This document shows, in pieces, positions 4,530-11,251 of a stretch of DNA of 22,476 bases. The stretch lies in the IMG/VR virus record IMGVR_UViG_3300042463_000176, positions 1 to 22,476 of that record; one strand, given 5' to 3'. Every line of letters starts with the position of its first letter. Positions within the stretch are counted from its first letter, which is position 1. The notes below the pieces were generated by a model. The model was not told the DNA's origin. It made no database searches and saw nothing but the letters and a program-made list of their open reading frames with translations. The DNA comes from a virus. The position numbers and the translations under genes were made by a program.

Positions 4530-4981
4530 GAAAAGTATAATTCAGATTCTGCTTGTCTTCTCAAGGTAAGTCCGTTAAGAACTTTGCCTCCACTTTTATT
4601 CCATTTTAAAAATTCTAATTTGATTAAAGGGTCATTTGGATTAGCATTGACTTTCTTTAATAATGTGCTTTTCTTTAAAGCGCCAGCGCCCACGTTATAG
4701 CAAAACGATACAAGGGCATCGAACTGATTTTGATTAATGTCATCACGACAAAATGAGTCAACGCTCCGTTCATAATGTTTAATTACATTTAAAAATATAT
4801 CCGTTGCTCTCGCTTCACTTATTGGCGCATCAGTCATTTTGACTTTAGTTCCATCTTCGTAATAGGTGCAACCGATTGAAATGGTCGGTATGCCAGCTGG
4901 ACATAAGTAAGGCTTGAGTTTAACTCCCTCAAACTTCTTTATTAGGCTTAGTCCTTTTTGGCTTATTTGGTTGACTTTCAT
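4526..4981 (-). CDS. Endolysin, GH24 T4-type lysozyme (muramidase) (151 aa)
   Basis: It cleaves the MurNAc-GlcNAc glycosidic bond of peptidoglycan to lyse the host. The family pattern Glu-8aa-Asp/Cys-5aa-Thr is present as E18-C27-T33 within KKFEGVKLKPYLCPAGIPT, followed by ISIGCTYYEDG. Further on come the FDALVSFCYNVGAGALKKST block and the C-terminal GLTLRRQAESELY, all typical. The Cys variant replaces the Asp20 of T4 lysozyme and is known in the family. There is no signal peptide or signal-anchor-release helix, so release should need a holin. The ATG at 4981 lies inside the upstream holin-like gene: the frames overlap by 53 bases. A later start would remove the catalytic Glu helix, so the overlap is real. 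Confidence 0.95.
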   Translation of the reverse strand: MKVNQISQKGLSLIKKFEGVKLKPYLCPAGIPTISIGCTYYEDGTKVKMTDAPISEARATDIFLNVIKHYERSVDSFCRDDINQNQFDALVSFCYNVGAGALKKSTLLKKVNANPNDPLIKLEFLKWNKSGGKVLNGLTLRRQAESELYFS

Positions 4982-5243
4982 CTAATTTTGCTCTTAGTTC
5001 TACATTCTCTGAACGTAGATTATGAATCTCAGTTGTTAAACTTTCGACCTTATCTTTTAAGTCGGCAACCTCTGCTTTTAAATCCGTTGCCATTTCTCTC
5101 CAAATTTTAATAGCTTCTTGAACATTAGTAATCTCAGTCGATTGTACCTCAACTCCTTCTTTCTTTCTGCCAAATAACCAAGTAATTAAAGAACCAAATA
5201 ATCCCGTTATTCCTGGTATTATTACCTCTTCCCAATCATTCAT
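4929..5243 (-). CDS. Single-pass membrane coiled-coil protein, holin candidate (104 aa)
   Basis: One hydrophobic segment near the N-terminus (VIIPGITGLFGSLITWLFG, 7-25) is bounded by acidic NDWEE before and RKK after. By the positive-inside rule the N-terminus is outside and the C-terminal part in the cytoplasm. Residues 38-89 form a coiled coil (MATDLKAEVADLKDKVESLT), and the tail is Lys/Pro-rich. It directly precedes the endolysin and overlaps its start by 53 bases, and its own ATG overlaps the previous stop by one base (TAATG). Placement and size suit a holin or holin-associated factor like the XhlA type; an inner-membrane spanin is less likely given the predicted topology. No sequence signature proves it. 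Confidence 0.7.
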   Translation of the reverse strand: MNDWEEVIIPGITGLFGSLITWLFGRKKEGVEVQSTEITNVQEAIKIWREMATDLKAEVADLKDKVESLTTEIHNLRSENVELRAKLDESQPNKPKRTKPNKEV

Positions 5244-5587
5244 TATTCGCCATCAGTTTCAGGTGCAACTTCTTCTTCGTCTTCAACCAATACTTCTTCT
5301 TCCTCTTCAATCAATACTTCTTCTTCTTGTACTGGAACGATTTTCTTTTCTTCTAAGCCTAATGTTTGTAAAGCCCATTTAACAATGAACGAGTCATCAA
5401 CTCCCCATTGAGCAACGATTGGCTCAGGTATAATAAGATTACCTTCTTCAATCATAGGATTAAATTGGCTCATCAATTTGAAATACAAAGTTTGCTCAGG
5501 ATTTTGAAGTGCATAATTAACGACCTTAATTTCTACTCGGTCTGCAATTTCTCTAACTCCCTTAACTGGCTCAATGAATACTATCAT
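5243..5587 (-). CDS. Hypothetical protein with poly-acidic C-terminus (114 aa)
   Basis: A folded N-terminal part of about 80 residues (MIVFIEPVKGVREIADRVE; YALQNPEQTLYFKLMSQFNP; WGVDDSFIVKWALQTLGL) is followed by a tail of Glu/Asp clusters alternating with Val/Leu/Ile (VQEEEVLIEEEEEVLVEDEE). The matching DNA is a run of TTC/TTCTTC triplets on the plus strand and could vary in length by slippage. It lies between the fibre genes and the lysis genes, two bases after the 89-aa gene. I know no function; acidic tails occur in charge-mimic and chaperone-like proteins. Confidence 0.7.
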   Translation of the reverse strand: MIVFIEPVKGVREIADRVEIKVVNYALQNPEQTLYFKLMSQFNPMIEEGNLIIPEPIVAQWGVDDSFIVKWALQTLGLEEKKIVPVQEEEVLIEEEEEVLVEDEEEVAPETDGE

Positions 5588-5588
5588 A

Positions 5589-5858
5589 TTAGTCTTTAAT
5601 AAATATCTCTAATAATTGTGCTTTCGCTAAAACGGTAAATGATTCGCTATCTTTTACGAATCCTTTTAAAGTTTCTTGGTCTGACTTGTCTAAATCTAAG
5701 ACCTCGCCTTTAAATAATTTCTTTGCCCAATCCCAAAATTTAAGTGCATCTCCTTTAGATGCGGAGGCTAATGCGCCAGCTAACATTTTACCAGCATTAC
5801 CACCCTCAAATACTTGGTCATCAAGACCGATAAAGTCAAAGTTAAAATCTAATTTCAT
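5589..5858 (-). CDS. Small conserved phage protein of unknown function (89 aa)
   Basis: The product begins MKLDFNFDFIGLDDQVFEGG and contains NAGKMLAGALASASKGDALK, FWDWAKKLFKG and DQETLKGFVKDS. I recognise the layout (N-terminal strand with a 'normal' target phrase, AGKLLA.AL...SKGDALKFYDWA, then SDQETLKGF) from small proteins near tail genes in phages of several host phyla. No proven role is known to me; its resemblance to small tail-assembly or regulatory proteins is only general. The start has an A-rich leader (AAACAAACAACCAAATG). It begins the group of small genes leading to lysis, after a 51-base spacer in which I see no promoter. Confidence 0.75.
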   Translation of the reverse strand: MKLDFNFDFIGLDDQVFEGGNAGKMLAGALASASKGDALKFWDWAKKLFKGEVLDLDKSDQETLKGFVKDSESFTVLAKAQLLEIFIKD

Positions 5859-5909
5859 TTGGTTGTTTGTTTAGTTTACAATTATAAATAGCTATTATTC
5901 AAAATTTTA

Positions 5910-8108
5910 TTAATCTGGCCAATATCTGTATGTTCCATTTGGATTAAGTATTATTTTAAATAATACATTTCTTAGCTTTGGCTCATTATCATATATATTA
6001 ACATAAACATCTTCTCTTGAATCAAATAATTGAAACCAAATATCACCTGGATTAACATAAGCAGTAGTAATATGCCTTCCTTTATGAAAAATTCTATAAT
6101 AAATTCTTATCCAAAATGTCCCACTTGTTTGAAATGGATAATCTACATTTATATTACCAAATAAATTATCTCTTACTGCATTAAGTGCATACATATTACC
6201 AACGGCAGTAAAAGTATTTATGCCAGCATCGTAAGTCAATGGGAATTGTTGACTTACGGGAGTTTTATTATTAATCGAATAATCCCAAGTCAAATCATTA
6301 GTATCAATAGGAGCAATAACGTTTTGATTTGTATCTCTACAAGTTGCCGTTGCTAAAAATTGATAATTGTTAGCCCAATCAATTGACCTTTCATCTTCAT
6401 GTACTTGAGTCCCTCCAACAAAACCTTTAAAATTTGTAAATTGTCTTCTTGGAACTACTTGACTATTTGAATTAATTATTAAATTATCAAAAGGTCTTCC
6501 CGATACGGGTTGTACTATTGAAGACATTCTATAATAATCAATAACTAAATTTATCCTGACATAAAAAATATATTGTCCTACGGGAACGGTTACATTACTA
6601 CGTTGAAATATTAACAATTCATAAGGTAAAAGACCTTGAGAATAAAAAAAATAAGTTTCATTAATAAATACTGAAACGTGGTCAACAATTCTTAAATGGT
6701 TAGGTAAGGTAATTCGCATGGCTACCAAAGAAGAATTAGTACTTGGTTGGTTGCCAATTGTTAATCGATATACATAATAAGCCTCATCCGTAGGTATTGC
6801 AGTTATTGGTCTTGGATATTTAAAATTTTCATTAAACGAGTCAACTGAAAAAGCAAATGATGGTTGTCCAAATACATAAGTTGACACCGTATTACTTTGA
6901 GCATAATTATTTAAAATATTCCCTCCATAAGCAGAAGCAAAGTTTGTGTAATTCCCAACCGTTATTGCCCTAACCGTAAATACAAACTCGGCAAAGTAAT
7001 CTACTGGTAATGAAGTAGAAGTTGTATAAGTTAAAGTCTTTCCACTAACCGTTAAACTAAATGGAATTGGAATATCAACCGTACTTACAAATTCAAATCC
7101 ACTTGGCAAAACATCTGACATCACAATTTGCCCAGTTGTCACATTTGCCAAAATTCGCATTTGAATCCTTACCGTTCCCGATTGATTAAGATTAAATGAG
7201 TCTGGCATCGATTTCGATAATGTCATCTGAGGATAACCGTAAACACAAGTCCCGTATTGATTTGCAACCGATTGCCCATTAGCATCAAGCCATTGGTTAC
7301 ATAATGCAGTTGCCTGATTATTTGCATTAGTATCGGCATCAGCCTGACTTATTGAACTTGTATAAGTAGCCGTAAAAAAAGGCGAATAAACTTCTTGATA
7401 TGAGCCTACTCCGTATTCCCCGCAGTCATTCTTTTGAATTGTACGGACTAATCTTTTAGTGACTGAACTTGTCCAAGTTTCTGCGCCACCTATTAAAGTA
7501 GTGGTTGTATTTGAGGTCTTAGAAATCGCTTCGCCTCCACCCGATACCGTTGCATAATTATAATACGTTGTCGATATAACTGGATTAACAATTAACTGAA
7601 GTACTAAGACTTCGTTTGGTTGTAAAACCCCGTTATAAGTTCCAAAGACATTATAAGAAAATATGCCGACATCGATTGAAACTTGCTGAACGGTTATATT
7701 CCATCCATCTCCACTATGAGTAATAAAATTTAATCCGTATTGAAAATAATCAGATATTTGAATAGGCGCAGTCGTTGCCGTTGTGCCATTGTTTACAATA
7801 GTTAAGTAATACGAATATGCTTGATTAAGATTCCCACCCGTAGGCGCCGATTTGCTAATCGTTAAATATGGATTAGGTTGGTTACATCGTTGACAATATA
7901 AATACCATTCAGTCGGAAATACCGTTGGTAGACTGCCGTCAGGTCTTGGAGTGTAATATTGATTTAATGGAATTGTTTGCCCACTAGAGTTTTGAAGTTG
8001 ACCTTGTTCAGCAGCAGTAATAGAAATAGGGGGATTCGTTAAAGATTCCCCCGTCATTTCATTGTACACATCGGCAAAAGACATTGCCCCACTTCCTTGT
8101 AATGGCAT
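5910..8108 (-). CDS. Adhesin-like virion protein with DUF11 repeats and a DUF5977 domain (732 aa)
   Basis: The N-terminus MPLQGSGAMSFADVYNEM resembles the start of phage tail-tip/fibre proteins. Residues 80-205 and 295-412 look like DUF11-type Ig-like repeats (YLTISKSAPTGGNLNQAYSY; MTLSKSMPDSFNLNQSGTVR), with a third, looser unit at 418-520. Between them, about 215-290 matches DUF5977 (YTSSISQADADTNANNQATA, then GQSVANQYGTC). The C-terminal 130 residues are beta-rich and unassigned. Ig-like stalks in phages usually present weak carbohydrate-binding surfaces on tail or capsid. The gene starts immediately after the stop of the S74 fibre gene (TAG|ATG), so both are probably host-contact proteins. 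There is no signal peptide, as expected for a virion protein. Domain family calls are from pattern recognition. Confidence 0.8.
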   Translation of the reverse strand: MPLQGSGAMSFADVYNEMTGESLTNPPISITAAEQGQLQNSSGQTIPLNQYYTPRPDGSLPTVFPTEWYLYCQRCNQPNPYLTISKSAPTGGNLNQAYSYYLTIVNNGTTATTAPIQISDYFQYGLNFITHSGDGWNITVQQVSIDVGIFSYNVFGTYNGVLQPNEVLVLQLIVNPVISTTYYNYATVSGGGEAISKTSNTTTTLIGGAETWTSSVTKRLVRTIQKNDCGEYGVGSYQEVYSPFFTATYTSSISQADADTNANNQATALCNQWLDANGQSVANQYGTCVYGYPQMTLSKSMPDSFNLNQSGTVRIQMRILANVTTGQIVMSDVLPSGFEFVSTVDIPIPFSLTVSGKTLTYTTSTSLPVDYFAEFVFTVRAITVGNYTNFASAYGGNILNNYAQSNTVSTYVFGQPSFAFSVDSFNENFKYPRPITAIPTDEAYYVYRLTIGNQPSTNSSLVAMRITLPNHLRIVDHVSVFINETYFFYSQGLLPYELLIFQRSNVTVPVGQYIFYVRINLVIDYYRMSSIVQPVSGRPFDNLIINSNSQVVPRRQFTNFKGFVGGTQVHEDERSIDWANNYQFLATATCRDTNQNVIAPIDTNDLTWDYSINNKTPVSQQFPLTYDAGINTFTAVGNMYALNAVRDNLFGNINVDYPFQTSGTFWIRIYYRIFHKGRHITTAYVNPGDIWFQLFDSREDVYVNIYDNEPKLRNVLFKIILNPNGTYRYWPD

Positions 8109-10142
8109 CTATTTAGAAGCTAAAAGTGTTTCTAAATTTTTAATTTTAATATTTTGTTCTTTAATCGCTTCGATTAATAAAGCTGATATGTTTCCGTATT
8201 CAACACCAAGAATACCATTGTTACCTTTGTTTACAATCTCAGGAAGAACAGTTTGAATCTCTTGAGCAATAACCCCAGCGTGGCGCTTTGAATCATCTGC
8301 TTTAAATTCGTAAGTATATCCGTTTATTTGCTCTACTTTTTCTAAAGCATTTTCTATTTTTAAAAGGTTTTTCTTTAAGCTAATATCTGAGTTTGCAGTA
8401 ATTGTTCCCGTTGCTCTTATTGCACCTGATACATAAAGACGTTCCCCATTGTCAGTTGAAGTTCCAACTAATACATTTCCCCCATCAGGGTTTAAAGATA
8501 GCCTTGCCCATGCAGTTAAAGCACTATTATGTCCACCAATACTTGGCGCTCCTCCTAAATTCCCAATAACCACAACATCACCTCCTCCGCTACCTCCTAT
8601 TACTGCACTAATCCAATTTGTTCCATCTGATGCTATTCTTAATCTTCTATCTGGCGAAGTCGTTCCAATACCTACGTTGCCAGCAGAAGTAATTCGCATT
8701 TTTTCACTATTACCAGCATTAAAACATAAATCAGCACCAGAATTTCTACTATAAATTGCAGTTGTAAATAATCCTTGTCCATTAAATCCGATACCTTCGT
8801 TTTGTGGTACAAAGAACCCTGTTGCAAATACTGTACTCGAAAACGTGGCTGCTCCAGCGTTTGAAATTCTAAATCTTTCTATGTTATTAGTTTCAAATGT
8901 TAATGCAGTATTTGATACGTTTCTTATTCTTGCATATCCATTAGCATTATCATAACCCATTAATAAACCATATCCACCAGCATTATTTGATGCAAAATAG
9001 GCTTGTCCGGTTGTAGCTACTGCATTAATTTGAATAGGTAATAAAGCATCTGCGAGTAAAGATGTTGTTGATACTCCAATATTACTTCCGTTATCAAAAA
9101 TTAAACTATTTCCAATTGTAGAACTTGAAGTAAATTTGGCTACATAATTAGTCGTTCCACTTAGCGCACTTGCCTTACCATTAAACGTATTCCAATCCGT
9201 ACTTGACAAGAATCCCGATACTGATGAACTTGCTTGCTTAACTTGAATAGAAGTTCCAGCGCCAAGAACTGCACCCGTTCCTCCAGTAATTGTTAAGACC
9301 GAACTTGTCGCTTCGGTTAAATTACCACTTGTTAAGCTAATTACTCCAGTAGTATTATTATAAGATACTGCTCCACTTGCTGAAATCAATGCTCTTATAC
9401 TTGAATCAGTATAAACCGTACCTGAGTAACTAATCGCACCCGTAGTATTATTATAAGTAATACCAGTACCTCCACTTAATGAAGTGTAAGAAATACCTCC
9501 AAGTCCAGCAAGAGTATATTCAGGCACGTTTATTACTCCCGTTGTATTATTGTAGGTAGATGCGCCACTATTCCCCGTAGTTGTCAAAGAAATCAATGCC
9601 CTAATCGATGAATCCGTGTAAACCGTGCCACTATAAGTAATTGCGCCCGTAGTCGAGTTATAAGTAATACCCGTTCCACCGCTAAACAAAGCACGAATCG
9701 AAGCATCAGTATAAACCATACCCGAATAAGAAATAACTCCCGTAGTTGAGTTATAAGAAATACCAGTTCCACCACTTAAAAACGTTGCAGTAATACCACC
9801 AAGACCAGCAAGCGTATAAGTAGGTACGTTTAGAACACCCGTTCCACTTGAATAAGTCGAAGCACCTGAGTTACCCGTTACCGTTAAACTAATTGCTGCC
9901 CTTGCCCTTGCATCAGTAAACCATTTATTAGTCGGAGTCGCTAATTCTTGAATGTCATCCGTGTCCAAAACAACCGTTCCAACTAAGCCGTTTACCGAAA
10001 TTACTGCTCCACCAATCGCAGCTTGCAATTCAGCAATAGTCTTTTTAAATAGTTGCCCCGTAGTTGCATCTCCGATACCAAATAAATCGGTTGATAAAAT
10101 TGAAGTCTTAGAGACTAATTGGTTTATTTTCTTATTTGCCAT
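8109..10142 (-). CDS. Tail fibre/spike with C-terminal S74 intramolecular chaperone (677 aa)
   Basis: A short N-terminal attachment region (MANKKINQLVSKTSILSTDL) leads into Gly/Ser/Thr-rich tandem repeats (84-270). A beta-structured shaft follows with repeated FRISNAGAATFSS / MRITSAGNVGIGTTSP phrases. The last 93 residues form a peptidase S74 domain: SDISLKKNL with Ser585 as the expected nucleophile and a Lys nearby, then GYTYEFK, HAGVIAQEIQTVLPEIV, VEYGNISALLIEAIKEQN and a final coiled coil. S74 domains trimerise the fibre, then cut themselves off before the Ser. The mature fibre would be about 584 residues. It follows the tail-terminator-like gene and precedes the DUF11 protein. It recognises the host surface; the ligand is unknown. 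Confidence 0.92.
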   Translation of the reverse strand: MANKKINQLVSKTSILSTDLFGIGDATTGQLFKKTIAELQAAIGGAVISVNGLVGTVVLDTDDIQELATPTNKWFTDARARAAISLTVTGNSGASTYSSGTGVLNVPTYTLAGLGGITATFLSGGTGISYNSTTGVISYSGMVYTDASIRALFSGGTGITYNSTTGAITYSGTVYTDSSIRALISLTTTGNSGASTYNNTTGVINVPEYTLAGLGGISYTSLSGGTGITYNNTTGAISYSGTVYTDSSIRALISASGAVSYNNTTGVISLTSGNLTEATSSVLTITGGTGAVLGAGTSIQVKQASSSVSGFLSSTDWNTFNGKASALSGTTNYVAKFTSSSTIGNSLIFDNGSNIGVSTTSLLADALLPIQINAVATTGQAYFASNNAGGYGLLMGYDNANGYARIRNVSNTALTFETNNIERFRISNAGAATFSSTVFATGFFVPQNEGIGFNGQGLFTTAIYSRNSGADLCFNAGNSEKMRITSAGNVGIGTTSPDRRLRIASDGTNWISAVIGGSGGGDVVVIGNLGGAPSIGGHNSALTAWARLSLNPDGGNVLVGTSTDNGERLYVSGAIRATGTITANSDISLKKNLLKIENALEKVEQINGYTYEFKADDSKRHAGVIAQEIQTVLPEIVNKGNNGILGVEYGNISALLIEAIKEQNIKIKNLETLLASK
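9333..9893 (-). repeat. Tandem protein-coding repeats in the fibre gene
   Basis: Two repeat types alternate. Type A (about 33 residues, TGNSGASTY..TGV.NVP.YT followed by LAGLGGI) occurs at residues 85-117 and 185-217, exactly 100 residues apart. Type B (about 31 residues, SGGTGI.YN.TTG.I.YSG followed by .VYTD.SIRAL) occurs at 123-153, 154-184 and 223-253, with a partial copy ending near 270. Copies are close in protein but differ at many third codon positions, so duplication is not recent. Confidence 0.85.
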
Positions 10143-10145
10143 TTC

Positions 10146-10604
10146 TTAACTTGGATATGTAAAGTCGGTTGGTATTTGACAACGATTAGAAAGCATCGGA
10201 TAAATAACCGTTATATCGGCTTTCACTCCAGCTAAATAATCCTTCTCGTTTTCAGTAAAAAATTCTAATGTAATTCCTTCGCCAATCTCCCAATTAAAAT
10301 TTGGATGCTTTAGCATTGAAATAATATCTTGGCAGATTAGCAATTGGTCAGATAAAACCTCCGTTTCATTAGTCTCATCTTGTAGTTGCCTATCAAGAAA
10401 GAATAAACTAAATGACATACTTAATTCTTTGCCGTTTATTTGGCTTCCAGTCAACGAATAGAACATGGATGGATAAACATTATCAGGCTGAGAAAGAAAC
10501 TCCCACACATCGCCAAAATAGACCGTATTAATTTGGTCGTGGCTTTGGGCAATATCCCTTATCAGCTTGATTGTTTGATTTAATGTCAGTTGTTTTATTG
10601 CCAT
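10146..10604 (-). CDS. Probable tail-terminator/tail-completion protein (152 aa)
   Basis: The product begins MAIKQLTLNQTIKLIRDIAQ and contains QINTVYFGDVWEF, YPSMFYSLTGSQINGKEL, SFSLFFLDRQLQDETNETEV and KADITVIYPMLSNRCQIP. I recognise this pattern from Bacteroidota phages and prophages, where it lies in the neck/tail-joining region. Its size and alpha/beta layout suit a tail terminator like lambda gpU, but I infer that from position. I use the ATG at 10604; a TTG six codons upstream is less likely. It lies between the connector and the fibre gene. The preceding 64-base spacer shows no recognisable promoter or terminator. Confidence 0.7.
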   Translation of the reverse strand: MAIKQLTLNQTIKLIRDIAQSHDQINTVYFGDVWEFLSQPDNVYPSMFYSLTGSQINGKELSMSFSLFFLDRQLQDETNETEVLSDQLLICQDIISMLKHPNFNWEIGEGITLEFFTENEKDYLAGVKADITVIYPMLSNRCQIPTDFTYPS

Positions 10605-10668
10605 TTTGTTGTAAATAAACAATTAGTTTATTAATGTTTTTGGTTGAGAATGCTTTTGGCATATTTTA

Positions 10669-11250
10669 TTAATTGCAATGTCCTTTACTTTTCATAACGT
10701 GCTGAGGATAAGTCATCCCAAACAAACTATTCTCATCGCCTAAGAAAATACTTGATTGATAGCCATCTTTCTCAGGGTACATTGTATCGACTCCCGTGCC
10801 TGGATTAATATATTCAGGAAACAAATTGCTTGTGCTTACCTCTTGTAAGTACTTAATCATTCTTTGCTTGTAAAACTCTGCTCTTGAGCGATAACGGTTA
10901 GCCACATCGATTAAATCTTGCATATTAGGCTGGTCGCTATTATCAGAAGTCTTTCTTACCAATCCTTTGTTATAAAACTGAAAAGATAAACCTACTGGCA
11001 ACTCTGATAATACATAATAAACCAAAGTGTCGGTTACATAGTCATTTAATAAAGCCGTTTCAACATTGCTCAACGTAGCATTTTCAATACCCGTTTGAAG
11101 TTTAACATATAAAGCCGTTCCCAAAGCTGGCAAGATATACATATCCTGGCAGGTCTTGATTTCTGGCATTATCAATTTATCATCAATATTAGAATGGACC
11201 GAAGTTCTTTCCTTAATTGCATTTGCTCCTATAAATAATATATTCTTCAT
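10669..11250 (-). CDS. Head-tail connector (DUF6712-like) (193 aa)
   Basis: The N-terminal part fits the adaptor pattern of Bacteroidota phages: MKNILFIGANAIKERTSVHS, then IDDKLIMPEIKTCQDMYILP and LGTALYVKLQTGI, then helices (LLNDYVTDTLVYYVLSELPV) and a helical segment YRSRAEFYKQRMIKYLQE. This resembles DUF6712 and, more distantly, the gp6-like connectors that bind beneath the portal and prepare the head for the tail. The Pro/Gly-rich C-terminus (NPGTGVDTMYPEKDG) is probably extended. It starts one base after the portal stop, consistent with a portal-adaptor unit. Family fairly sure; function inferred. Confidence 0.75.
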   Translation of the reverse strand: MKNILFIGANAIKERTSVHSNIDDKLIMPEIKTCQDMYILPALGTALYVKLQTGIENATLSNVETALLNDYVTDTLVYYVLSELPVGLSFQFYNKGLVRKTSDNSDQPNMQDLIDVANRYRSRAEFYKQRMIKYLQEVSTSNLFPEYINPGTGVDTMYPEKDGYQSSIFLGDENSLFGMTYPQHVMKSKGHCN

Positions 11251-11251
11251 A

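Noticed and set aside
8449-8754. Plus-strand ORF of 101 aa
   Set aside because: It is antisense to the S74 fibre gene, Pro/Leu-rich as expected from reading Gly/Ser/Thr codons backwards, with no recognised motif.
9333-9893. CRISPR array or diversity-generating target
   Set aside because: The repeats are in-frame, imperfect, and have no spacers. No reverse transcriptase or template repeat is seen.
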